14,648 bases of DNA from Pyrobaculum sp. (GTDB lineage Archaea > Thermoproteota > Thermoprotei > Thermoproteales > Thermoproteaceae). A program made the translations under genes and the position numbers. The DNA lies in contig WYEI01000007.1 of NCBI GenBank assembly GCA_009903905.1, forward strand, positions 1 to 14,648, read 5' to 3'. Of the stretch, positions 1-6,633 are shown piece by piece (the stretch's first letter is position 1; every line of letters starts with the position of its first letter). The notes beneath the pieces are model-generated. The model saw only the letters and a list, made by a program, of their open reading frames with translations, was not told the origin of the DNA and did no database searches.

Positions 1-713
1 TCCACGTTTTTCGCCTCACCCACCTCCTCCAGCATCAGCGAGGCGTCTACGTTGGCGCCGCCGTGCAACGGCCCCTTGAGGCTGGCTATCGCCGCCGTGA
101 CGGCGGCGTACATGTCGGCCAAGGTAGAGGCCACGGTAACGGCCGTGAAGGCGCTGTTGTTCATGGAGTGCTCCGCGTATATTATCAACATGACGTCGAG
201 AGCCCTCGCCTCCCGCGGGGTGGGCCTCTCGCCCCTCAACGCCCATAGGAAGAACTCGGCGTGGCTTCCGGCCTCCGCGGGCTCCGCCGGCCCCAGCCCC
301 CTCCTAGACCTGTCAAACGCGGCGACTATGTAGGGCATGGCCCCCGTGATCTTCAGCCCCCTCGCCAGCTCCACCTGCGGCGACTTATCCCTCAGATCCT
401 CCCCAAACGCCATCGCCGAAACCGCGGTCCTCAACACGTCTATGGGCTCCGCGGCGCGGGGCGCCTTCAGCAGGAGGTCCTTGACGTGGCTCGGCGGGAT
501 GCGGTGCTGGGCGAGGCTCCTCCTGAACTCCTCAAGCTCCGACCTCCGGGGCAGGTTGCCGTGCCAGAGGAGGTACGCCGTCTCCTCAAACGTGGACCTC
601 TCGGCGAGCTCCTCCAGGTCGTACCCCCGGTAGTAGATCTTGGAATTTTCAAGATCTATGTGACAAATCTTGGTTTCTTTCACCACAACGCCCTCAAGAC
701 CGGGGAAATACAT
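1..713 (-). CDS. gltA: Citrate synthase, N-terminal part (runs off window)
   Basis: This is the first 237 codons of a citrate synthase, the cytosolic enzyme that condenses oxaloacetate and acetyl-CoA at the entry of the citric acid cycle. The reading frame runs from an ATG at 713 to the window edge without a stop. It begins MYFPGLEGVVVKETKI and continues with IYYRGYDLEEL, the usual citrate synthase opening. Near residues 180-195 comes IIYAEHSMNNSAFT, matching the block with the first active-site histidine. Near residues 215-225 comes SLKGPLHGGAN, the block with the second active-site histidine. The third catalytic residue, an aspartate, lies beyond the window. A TATA box 27 bases before the ATG supports this start and a leaderless transcript. 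A 2-methylcitrate synthase is possible because the subfamilies are not separable from this part. Confidence 0.9.
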   Translation of the reverse strand, partial: MYFPGLEGVVVKETKICHIDLENSKIYYRGYDLEELAERSTFEETAYLLWHGNLPRRSELEEFRRSLAQHRIPPSHVKDLLLKAPRAAEPIDVLRTAVSAMAFGEDLRDKSPQVELARGLKITGAMPYIVAAFDRSRRGLGPAEPAEAGSHAEFFLWALRGERPTPREARALDVMLIIYAEHSMNNSAFTAVTVASTLADMYAAVTAAIASLKGPLHGGANVDASLMLEEVGEAKNV

Positions 714-733
714 TGCGGAAGTGTTAAACGCCC

Positions 734-745
734 CATATATATATT
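734..745 (-). promoter_or_regulatory. TATA box of citrate synthase
   Basis: On the minus strand the sequence AATATATATATG is centred 27 bases before the ATG at 713. This is the archaeal TATA-box position expected if transcription starts at or next to the start codon. No ribosome binding site is seen between them. Confidence 0.6.
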
Positions 746-783
746 ACATCGGCACAACGTCCATCAAAGCAATGAAGCTGTCG

Positions 784-797
784 ATAATTATAATTAT
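784..797. repeat. 14-base AT-only palindrome between divergent genes
   Basis: ATAATTATAATTAT reads the same on both strands. It lies in the 221-base gap between the divergent citrate synthase and ACT-domain genes, 71 bases before the first and 138 before the second. It could be a regulator site or part of an AT-rich promoter. Nothing else of note was seen in this gap apart from the two TATA boxes. Confidence 0.4.
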
Positions 798-906
798 TGT
801 GCCACAGCGCCGCCGACGGCCAATCGGCCGGGCCCCTAGACGGCGGATGCCGCGCCGTTTCCAGCGCCCAGGCCGGCTCCTCCACCTGTACTCCGTCTAG
901 GTCATG

Positions 907-916
907 TTTTATAAGC
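907..916 (+). promoter_or_regulatory. TATA box of the ACT/UPF0210 unit
   Basis: TTTTATAAGC is centred about 24 bases before the ATG at 935, the right spacing for a leaderless transcript starting at that codon. This decides the start of the ACT gene: a frame extension upstream to 797 would begin before the promoter. Confidence 0.6.
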
Positions 917-934
917 CAGTCTGGACCTCCGCCT

Positions 935-1207
935 ATGGAGATGGCCGTCGTAGCTGTGCTGGGGGCCGACAGGGTGGGCATCGTGGCTGGCATATCGAAC
1001 GTTTTAGCCCGCCACAACGTCAACATCGTAGACATCTCGCAGACCGTGGTGCGGGATATCTTCTCCATGATCATGGTCGTGGACATCTCAAAAGCCGACG
1101 TAGACATCTCCCAGCTCAGGAAGGAGCTGGAGGAGGAGGGCCGGAGGCTGGGAGTTATGGTAGGCGTCTACCACATAGACGTATTTCGGTACATGCAGAG
1201 GATATGA
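935..1207 (+). CDS. ACT-domain protein, UPF0237 family
   Basis: This encodes 90 residues, a single stand-alone ACT domain. It starts MEMAVVAVLGADRVGIVAG, where GxDRxGIVA is the typical ligand-loop pattern of amino-acid-sensing ACT domains. It continues with NIVDISQTVVRDIFSMIMVV, the usual beta strand, and ends FRYMQRI. The length matches UPF0237 proteins, which are related to the glycine cleavage repressor GcvR but lack its second domain. The domain probably binds a small ligand, perhaps an amino acid; no ligand can be named from the sequence. The stop overlaps the start of the next gene (ATGA), so the two are co-transcribed and probably translationally coupled. ATG at 935 fits the TATA box; the ATG at 941 is the alternative. 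Confidence 0.85.
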   Translation: MEMAVVAVLGADRVGIVAGISNVLARHNVNIVDISQTVVRDIFSMIMVVDISKADVDISQLRKELEEEGRRLGVMVGVYHIDVFRYMQRI

Positions 1208-2550
1208 GATTTGAGCCCGGGGAAATCGGCGAAGTCCTGGAGATGCTTCTCTTTAGGGAGCTAGACATCAGAGCCGTCACGCTGAGCGTAAACACCCTCC
1301 CCGCCGCCAGGCCGACGCCGGGGGATCTGTTGCCCGCGCTTGAGGAGGTGCTTGAGCCGTATCTAAAGCGGCTTAGGCCGGCGGTGGAGCGGGTGGCGTC
1401 GCGGCTGGGGGTGAGGATCGTGACCGTGAGGCTGGCCGTGTCTCCCGTCTCCATCTTGCTCGAGCCCATAGGCGACGGGGCCGCCGCGGTTGAGGTGGCG
1501 CGGCACCTCGACAAACTCGCCGAGAAATACGGCGTCGACATGGTGGGCGGCTTCTCCGCGTTTGTACACATGGGCGCCTCCAGAGGCGACAAGGCCCTCA
1601 TGGAGGCGCTGCCGGAGGCGTTGAACACCACCGCCAGGTTGGCAGGCTTCCTAAACACGGCCTCCACCATGACAGGCATCAACCTAGACGCAGTTAAGAA
1701 GGCCGCCGAGATCATCCTCGCCATGAGGCCCCACGCGGCGGCGCGCTTCGCCGTCACCGCCAACCTGCCGGAAGACGTCCCATTCATGCCCGGCGCATAC
1801 CACGGCCTCGGCCTCCCAGACGCCGTGGTGAACATCGCAGTAAGCGGCCCCGGGGTCATCGAGGCGGTCGTGAGGAATCTGCCAGACGCAGACGTGAGAA
1901 CCCTCCACGACGCCATCAAGCGCGCCGCCTTCAAGATCACAAGGCTGGGCGAGCTGGTGGGGAGGGAGGTGGCTAAGGAGCTGGGGGTCCCCTTCGGCGC
2001 CGTTGACCTCAGCGTGGCCCCCTCGCCTAAAGTCGGCGACTCCGTAGCCGCCATCCTCGAAGCCATAGGCCTGCCCAGGGTGGGGGCCCCCGGCTCCGTC
2101 TTCGCCCTAGCCCTCTTCACAGACGCCGTCAAGAAGGGAGGCGCCGTAGCCGCCTCCACCATAGGAGGCCTCAGCGGCGCCTTCATACCAGTCAGCGAAG
2201 ACGCCGCCATGGCGAAGGCCGCGGCCGAAGGCGCCCTCACCCTCGACACGCTCAAGGCCATGGCCGCCGTCTGCAACACAGGCATAGACATGGTGGGGAT
2301 ACCGGCCGACGCGAGCCCGGAGGCGGTGGCGGCGCTTATAGCAGACGTCATGGCGCTCGCCGTCCATCTAGACAAGCCGCTGGGGGTGAGACTGGTGCCG
2401 ATCCCCGGCGCGAAGCCCGGCGACGTCTACGACCTCGGCGGCCTCTACGGCTCGGTGGCCGTGATGAACGTTTCTAGATACTCCAAAATTCCGCTGATGG
2501 CCAGAGGCGGCACCGCGCCACCCGGCGTGGAGAGGCTCAAGAAGGGGTGA
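1204..2550 (+). CDS. UPF0210 (DUF711) family protein
   Basis: This encodes 448 residues, close to the usual length of UPF0210 proteins. Features that look like this family are the glycine-rich GGFSAFVHMGASRGD near residue 115, LNTASTMTGINLDAV near 155, PGAYHGLGLPDAVVNIAVSG near 195-215 and STIGGLSGAFIPVSED near 320. In many bacteria and archaea a UPF0237 ACT gene directly precedes a UPF0210 gene, as here, so the ACT protein may regulate or form a complex with this one. The biochemical role is unknown; the family has been structurally related to glycyl-radical enzymes, but I see no basis to assign a reaction. The start ATG overlaps the preceding stop. The last 14 bases overlap the 3' end of the converging methyltransferase gene. 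Confidence 0.85.
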   Translation: MRFEPGEIGEVLEMLLFRELDIRAVTLSVNTLPAARPTPGDLLPALEEVLEPYLKRLRPAVERVASRLGVRIVTVRLAVSPVSILLEPIGDGAAAVEVARHLDKLAEKYGVDMVGGFSAFVHMGASRGDKALMEALPEALNTTARLAGFLNTASTMTGINLDAVKKAAEIILAMRPHAAARFAVTANLPEDVPFMPGAYHGLGLPDAVVNIAVSGPGVIEAVVRNLPDADVRTLHDAIKRAAFKITRLGELVGREVAKELGVPFGAVDLSVAPSPKVGDSVAAILEAIGLPRVGAPGSVFALALFTDAVKKGGAVAASTIGGLSGAFIPVSEDAAMAKAAAEGALTLDTLKAMAAVCNTGIDMVGIPADASPEAVAALIADVMALAVHLDKPLGVRLVPIPGAKPGDVYDLGGLYGSVAVMNVSRYSKIPLMARGGTAPPGVERLKKG

Positions 2551-3784
2551 CGCGCGAGATGAAAAACGCCTCGCTTCTATGTATGTGGGGAAACGTCCTG
2601 CCGCCGACGCCGCCTCGGTAAGACGGGGCGAGGTCGGGGTGGGGCTTCTCCGCCCGGCCGCCCACCGCGGCCACCACCTCCTCCCCCTCCTGGGGCAGGA
2701 TGCTACAGACGGCGTAGACCACCTCGTCTGCCAGCGTCAAGGCGTTGGCGAGAAGCTCCCTCTGCAGCCTGCTGTAGCGCGCCGCCTCCTCCAGCCTTGG
2801 GTATATCTTCGTGGCGGGCTCCTTGGTGAAGGCGCCGCTTGACGTACAAGGCGCGTCCAGAAGAGCCTTGTCGAAGCGCCTAGTCCTCAGCCTCCTCGAG
2901 TCCGCCCGCACCACCTCCACCTGGTCCGCGGCGCCGAGAAGCTTCAGGAGGCGCTTCATCCTGTACACCCGCTTCGTGGAAAGCTCCACAGCCACTATCT
3001 TAGCCCTGCCCTCGGCGAGCTGGGCAATGAGGCTCGTCTTCATGCCAGGCGCCGCGGCGAGGTCCACAACCCTGTCCCCCGGGCTTGGGCGCAGCGAAAG
3101 GACGGCGTACATCGAGGCGAGGTCCTGCGGCACCGCCACGAACTCCCTCACCGCGGTCAGGTACTGCACAGGCCTCTTAGAGCTTCTGAGGAGGACGGCA
3201 AACGGTATGGCGGGGTGCGGCTCCACCTCCGCCTCCCCCTCCAGCATCCTCAACGCCTTATCCACATCAGCCTTCAAGGTGTTTATCCTCAGCCAAATCC
3301 ACGTGGCGTTGCCCGCCTCCAGTATCCTCTCCACCTCCCCCCGGGGGAGGTTTGAAAGGAGGGCCTCCACGATGGAGGGGTGGTAGCTGTACTTCGTCGA
3401 TAGGTACCGCACCGGATCCCCCCTCAGCTCCTCGATGGAGCGCAACGCCTCCTCCGGGCTACCCCTAGCCCTCTTCAGAAGCCTTTTCCTATACCGCGCC
3501 ACCATATCTCTGTTGTACAAGACGGCATCTGCCCGGTATATAAACCACGCCCGCGCCACAGCCTTCGCCCCCGACGAGCCCAGCAACCTCGCCGCCAGAT
3601 ACCGCAGAAGGAAGTAGTGCTTAACCGCGTCAAAAGACACGTCATAAAACACCTTAAAGCTCTCCAGCCGCCGCCACCCCCTCTTCACCCTCTGAAAAGC
3701 GTAGTCCAGGGTAAGCCCCCGCTCCACCACCTCGTAGAGCACCCTGCCGACGAAGGCAACCAGCTCATCAGGCGTCCAACTCAC
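2537..3784 (-). CDS. tRNA/rRNA cytosine-C5 methyltransferase (NOL1/NOP2/Sun family)
   Basis: This encodes 415 residues and methylates carbon 5 of a cytosine in rRNA or tRNA using S-adenosylmethionine. Residues 1-150 are helical and resemble the NusB-like RNA-binding part of RsmB-type enzymes. The SAM site is VVDLAAAPGMKTSLIAQL at 239-256. Motif IV is LLDAPCTSSGAF at 308-319 with Cys313. Motif VI is VVYAVCSILPQEGEE with Cys360, the expected nucleophile. The gene starts with GTG, and GTGA overlaps the stop of the phosphodiesterase gene. It is the last gene of a three-gene operon headed by ribosomal protein uL5, which fits a role in ribosome or tRNA maturation. The exact target base cannot be told from the sequence. 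Confidence 0.88.
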   Translation of the reverse strand: MSWTPDELVAFVGRVLYEVVERGLTLDYAFQRVKRGWRRLESFKVFYDVSFDAVKHYFLLRYLAARLLGSSGAKAVARAWFIYRADAVLYNRDMVARYRKRLLKRARGSPEEALRSIEELRGDPVRYLSTKYSYHPSIVEALLSNLPRGEVERILEAGNATWIWLRINTLKADVDKALRMLEGEAEVEPHPAIPFAVLLRSSKRPVQYLTAVREFVAVPQDLASMYAVLSLRPSPGDRVVDLAAAPGMKTSLIAQLAEGRAKIVAVELSTKRVYRMKRLLKLLGAADQVEVVRADSRRLRTRRFDKALLDAPCTSSGAFTKEPATKIYPRLEEAARYSRLQRELLANALTLADEVVYAVCSILPQEGEEVVAAVGGRAEKPHPDLAPSYRGGVGGRTFPHIHRSEAFFISRVTPS

Positions 3785-4284
3785 AGGAAGAAGAGATCCA
3801 CCTCCAGCTTATCCAGGTCTACCACCGCGTAGGTCGACCTGCCAGTCAAACAACCGCAGAGCTCGCCGGGGTTAACCACCAGCGTCCCGCCGCGCCTCTC
3901 CACAACGGCCTGATGCGTATGGCCATACACCACCACGTCGTAGAGACCAGACTCCACCAAAGCCCTCAGCAACACGGGAGAGGTGCCGTGGTAAACCGCC
4001 ACCCTCCTCCCAGCAACTTCAAGCTCAGCCGCCTCCCCCGCCACCTCCACGCCGAATTTCCTCGCCACCTCGAGGAAGAAGGGCCTCTCCCCCTCGTTGT
4101 TGCCGAACACGCCGACAATCCGCACCCCCTCGCCCAAAGCCTCCCGGAGGAAACGGGCGGAGAAAGGCGAAACCCAGTCCCCCGCGTGAAGCACAAGCCC
4201 GACCCCACGCCTCCTCAGCTCCTCCCCGGCTCTCCTAATCGCAGAAACGTTATCGTGGCTGTCCGAGACAACCCCTACACGCAT
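3781..4284 (-). CDS. Metallophosphoesterase, MJ0936/YfcE-type
   Basis: This encodes 167 residues, the normal size of small YfcE/MJ0936-like phosphodiesterases, cytosolic two-metal enzymes active on phosphodiesters. The metal ligands are all present: VVSDSHDN (Asp and His, residues 5-12), HAGDW (Asp), FGNNEG (Asn), YHGTSP (His) and YGHTHQ (two His). The natural substrate is unknown. The ATG at 4284 overlaps the TGA of uL5 by one base (TGATG), and the GTGA at its end overlaps the methyltransferase start, so the three genes form one tight operon. A TTG at 4287 is possible as start but would add only one residue. The placement between a ribosomal protein and an RNA-modifying enzyme suggests a link to RNA or nucleotide metabolism, which is inference. 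Confidence 0.88.
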   Translation of the reverse strand: MRVGVVSDSHDNVSAIRRAGEELRRRGVGLVLHAGDWVSPFSARFLREALGEGVRIVGVFGNNEGERPFFLEVARKFGVEVAGEAAELEVAGRRVAVYHGTSPVLLRALVESGLYDVVVYGHTHQAVVERRGGTLVVNPGELCGCLTGRSTYAVVDLDKLEVDLFFL

Positions 4285-4823
4285 CAATCAACCTGCACCC
4301 CCAGCACCTTGGTGAAAAACTCAACCGCCTCCTGCTTGGTGACCAGCTGCCCCTTACCCACCTTGCTCCTCTTCCTCCTCCTCCGCTGCACCCTGAGACC
4401 AGGCTTTGCAAGCTTCACACAGACATCCATCCCCCAAATCCCCACCGCCGGGTCGTACTTAACCCCCGGGATCGTAATGTGCTCCTTAATGCCAAAACAC
4501 ACGTTCCCCCTATCATCAAAGCTCGACTGCTTAACCCTGTTGTTAACCGCCTGCAACGCCTTCATCAAAAACTCCACAGCCTTATCCCTCCTAAGCGTAA
4601 CGGCGACCCCTATCGGCTCACCCTTCCTAATGCCGAAATCCTTAATCGACCTCTTAGCCCTCCTCCTCGAAGGCTCCGCACCCGTAAGCTCCTTCAGCAG
4701 CTCAGCCGCCTTCTCAAGCCTCTCACCCCCCGTGCCGACGCCGATGTTCACCACCACCTTCTCGATGAAGATCCTCCGCATGGGATGATCCTTAACAAGC
4801 ACAAGCTCCTTCCAACTCGGCAT
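4284..4823 (-). CDS. rpl5: 50S ribosomal protein uL5
   Basis: This encodes 179 residues of archaeal uL5, which binds 5S rRNA in the central protuberance of the large subunit. Recognisable blocks are KVVVNIGVGTGGERLEKA, LTGAEPSRRRAKRSIKDFGI (the basic segment that is typical of the archaeal and eukaryotic form), IRKGEPIGVAVTLR and FGIKEHITIPGVKYDP, followed by a basic run RVQRRRRKRSKVGKG. The protein ends LGVQVD. ATG at 4823 is chosen because a strong promoter sits about 25 bases before it, so the GTG at 4829, which would add Met-Ala, may lie outside the transcript. The usual spc-operon neighbours are absent; the gene heads an operon with a phosphodiesterase and an RNA methyltransferase instead. 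Confidence 0.93.
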   Translation of the reverse strand: MPSWKELVLVKDHPMRRIFIEKVVVNIGVGTGGERLEKAAELLKELTGAEPSRRRAKRSIKDFGIRKGEPIGVAVTLRRDKAVEFLMKALQAVNNRVKQSSFDDRGNVCFGIKEHITIPGVKYDPAVGIWGMDVCVKLAKPGLRVQRRRRKRSKVGKGQLVTKQEAVEFFTKVLGVQVD

Positions 4824-4844
4824 AGCCACCTACGCTCCACAGCC

Positions 4845-4858
4845 TATATAAATTTTAG
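4845..4858 (-). promoter_or_regulatory. BRE plus TATA box of the uL5 operon
   Basis: On the minus strand CTAAAATTTATATA combines a purine-containing BRE-like element with the box TTTATATA at 4845-4852. The box centre is about 25 bases before the ATG at 4823. This is the cleanest archaeal promoter in the window and fits a highly expressed ribosomal gene. Confidence 0.7.
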
Positions 4859-5077
4859 GGCCCCTCAGCCCCACCAACCCCAGAGAACACACAGCCGCCG
4901 TGCAGATAGAACAAGCCACCGGGGCCATGCCTACGCCCACTCCTAGATACACACAGGCCAAGGCGCCACATAAACCCGCCACCCCGGCCCCGGATCCACC
5001 AAGCCGCACTACACCCCCTTCCCCGGCCGGACCTCCGCAGACCGCACCCGCCGCCTACGCCCTACAAAAACCGCCAA
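4859..5077. other. Intergenic DNA before CRISPR leader 1
   Basis: This stretch is rich in C on the plus strand. I see no well-supported gene here. One minus-strand frame of 59 codons (GTG at 5009 to TAG at 4830) is hydrophobic and cysteine-rich, but it reads through the uL5 promoter and is treated as doubtful. Confidence 0.4.
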
Positions 5078-5265
5078 CTGCGAAGAATGGCGTTCTTTTC
5101 CGCCTTTTTTCTCGTTTTTGTTTTCGCGGGGCGCCGAAGAATGGCGTGTCGCTTCCACCCAACGCCGTGTGAAATGAATGTAAAGCGTGGTTCCAAGCCG
5201 ACCGCCGAGAAGACAAAAAACCAAAGAAAAACTTAAAAACCCACAAGAACTTGATACACAAGCCC
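5078..5265 (+). promoter_or_regulatory. CRISPR leader 1
   Basis: This is the leader of the rightward array, recognised because nearly the same sequence precedes the second array in inverted orientation (7065-7252). It holds two copies of CGAAGAATGGCG (5081-5092 and 5135-5146, 54 bases apart), then GTGAAATGAATGTAAAGCG and CCGACCGCCGA. A 34-base block at 5213-5246 is identical in both leaders. That block contains the TATA-like ACTTAAAAAC at 5231-5240, centred about 30 bases before the first repeat, so the pre-crRNA should begin just upstream of repeat 1. Leaders also guide insertion of new spacers at the first repeat. Confidence 0.85.
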
Positions 5266-5766
5266 TAGAATCTCAAGAAGGGTTGAAATGGCTCTGGGGC
5301 CGGGGAAGCAGATTGGCGGCCTTGTGGGCGTACACACTAGAATCTCAAGAAGGGTTGAAATCCATAATTATCTTTGACATCAATTAATGCACCATGCTTC
5401 AAAAGTACTAGAATCTCAAGAAGGGTTGAAATTATTTGGCAAACGAATCTTGATCAACCCAGCCTAGCACAGCTGTCTAGAATCTCAAGAAGGGTTGAAA
5501 CGTTATGAATCTGCGGAAGTCGGCTAGCCCTTTCTCCGCCTCCTCGACTAGAATCTCAAGAAGGGTTGAAACTTGTGAAGCGTCAGGATGTAGCCGTCGG
5601 GGATGGTGGTAGAATCTCAAGAAGGGTTGAAACAACGTCTTCTTGGGACGGAGCACAACTAGCTCCGCCCCTAACCACGTAGAATCTCAAGAAGGGTTGA
5701 AACTCGTCGTACTCTGAGCACTTAAACGTAGGGTTCTCCACCTAGAATCTCAAGAAGGGTTGAAAC
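5266..5766 (+). CRISPR. CRISPR array 1, eight repeats and seven spacers
   Basis: The 24-base repeat begins TAGAATCTCAAG and ends GGGTTGAAAC, with copies starting at 5266, 5338, 5409, 5478, 5549, 5610, 5680 and 5743. The first 23 bases are identical in all eight. The last base is T in the three leader-proximal copies and C in the other five. The seven spacers are about 37-48 bases and all differ. The leader on the left sets transcription to the right. The repeat is not strongly palindromic, as is common in Thermoproteales type I and III systems. No cas gene is present in the window, so the processing and adaptation proteins must be encoded elsewhere. The same repeat occurs in array 2. Confidence 0.97.
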
Positions 5767-6040
5767 TGTCGACAGAGCGAGGCGGCGGCTTCGCCGCTTG
5801 GGCAGACTCGGCAAGTCTGTCTTGCAAAGTCCCTCGGCGGAGGGGGCTTGCGGCCTGGGGGCGCCCGGCCTATCGCCGGCTTCTTCGCCAGCCGTCGTTG
5901 AGCTTCGGCGTCGGCGAGGGCCCCAGAGATCTCGACCGCCGGGGACGCCCAGCTCCGCCTGCCCTCTGTTCTGCGTCTAGCGCTCCGCGGTGAGGGCCTC
6001 TGGCAGAGAGGCTTACGCAGACGCGGCGGCTTCTCGCAGT
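5767..6040. other. Hairpin-rich DNA after array 1, no clear gene
   Basis: Directly after the last repeat there are several perfect inverted repeats. These are the palindrome CTGTCGACAG (5766-5775), GCGGCG/CGCCGC with a four-base loop (5782-5797), and CAGACT/AGTCTG with a five-base loop (5803-5819). The rest is GC-rich. Reading frames on both strands are open in places but none resembles a protein I recognise. It may hold eroded coding sequence or a folded RNA at the end of the pre-crRNA. Confidence 0.4.
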
Positions 6041-6576
6041 CTACACCGGCGCCTCCTCTCCCAGCCTCTTGAGTTCTTTCCTAAGCGCTTTATGCGCCGT
6101 TGGCCATGTTCAGGCCAGCGTGGAGACGGCGTCCAATATCATCGCTTCAGCCTCCCAGGCGCGGATCCTCCACCTGGGGCTGTCTCTGCATCGTCTCGCC
6201 ACGTAGAGCGATGCCGCCAGCGCTCTTGCCAGCGCAACAGCCGCCTTCCTCACGTCCACTGGACGCGGGATCAGCTTTTTGAGCCTAGCGGCTAGGGAGG
6301 GGGGTCCGTGAGGTGGCCCAGGAAGTACGTGTCGCTTGGGCGCCACCCCAGCTTCAGATAAAGCCTACTGCCGAGAAGCCAGAGGTAGCCGGAGAGCGGT
6401 CCGACCTGCACCTTCCCTACGTAGAGGTACATGGCCTACGTCGGCAGTTTTTCTAGGCGGCCTCTCAGCTCTGCGGCGGCTCGTTGAACCCCGCCCTGGG
6501 CGGCGGCTTTCCCCGTCTTCAGCTCCTCCCCAACCTCCATCCGCATCCCCCGGACGAGCTTCAGCTCCCTAAACAT
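6041..6576 (-). pseudogene. Broken gene of unknown family (two stops and a frameshift)
   Basis: A single frame can be followed from ATG at 6576 (MFRELKLVRGMRMEVG) to a natural-looking end LKRLGEEAPV and TAG at 6041, about 178 codons. It is interrupted by TAG at 6436-6438, then continues AMYLYVGKVQVGPLSGYLW. A frameshift falls in a G-run on the plus strand near 6298-6305, and a TGA lies at 6110-6112. Codon use resembles the intact genes and the sequence after each lesion still reads as plausible protein, so decay looks recent. A TATA box sits about 25 bases before the first ATG. I do not recognise the family. The part from 6432 could instead be a second short gene. Confidence 0.55.
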
Positions 6577-6595
6577 AACCGCCGAATCACGCACC

Positions 6596-6608
6596 AATAA
6601 AAAATTAT
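6596..6608 (-). promoter_or_regulatory. TATA-like box of the broken gene
   Basis: On the minus strand AATTTTTTATTG lies about 25 bases before the ATG at 6576. The spacing matches the other leaderless genes of the window and supports that ATG as the original start. Confidence 0.45.
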
Positions 6609-6614
6609 GTATAG

Positions 6615-6633
6615 ATGAATGTAAAGAGTGGTT
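6615..6633 (+). repeat. Third copy of a CRISPR leader segment
   Basis: ATGAATGTAAAGAGTGGTT matches the leader 1 segment at 5174-5192 in 18 of 19 bases and is in the same orientation. The homology does not extend clearly on either side. It may be the remains of a lost array or a short dispersed element also used in leaders. Confidence 0.5.

Noticed and set aside
797..934. Upstream extension of the ACT-domain gene to an ATG at 797
   Set aside because: The added 46 residues do not look like protein and lie before the TATA box at 907-916; the ACT domain starts at 935.
904..1203. Upstream extension of UPF0210 to 904
   Set aside because: This part is the ACT gene read in another frame; the ATGA overlap at 1204 and family length support the shorter start.
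1155..2375. Long minus-strand frame opposite UPF0210
   Set aside because: It is a GC-driven antisense shadow rich in Ser, Ala and Thr, with no motif; the plus strand has clear family features.
5009..5261. Frames inside CRISPR leader 1, and 7073-7444 in leader 2
   Set aside because: They look alike only because the leaders are homologous DNA; no coding pattern is conserved between them.
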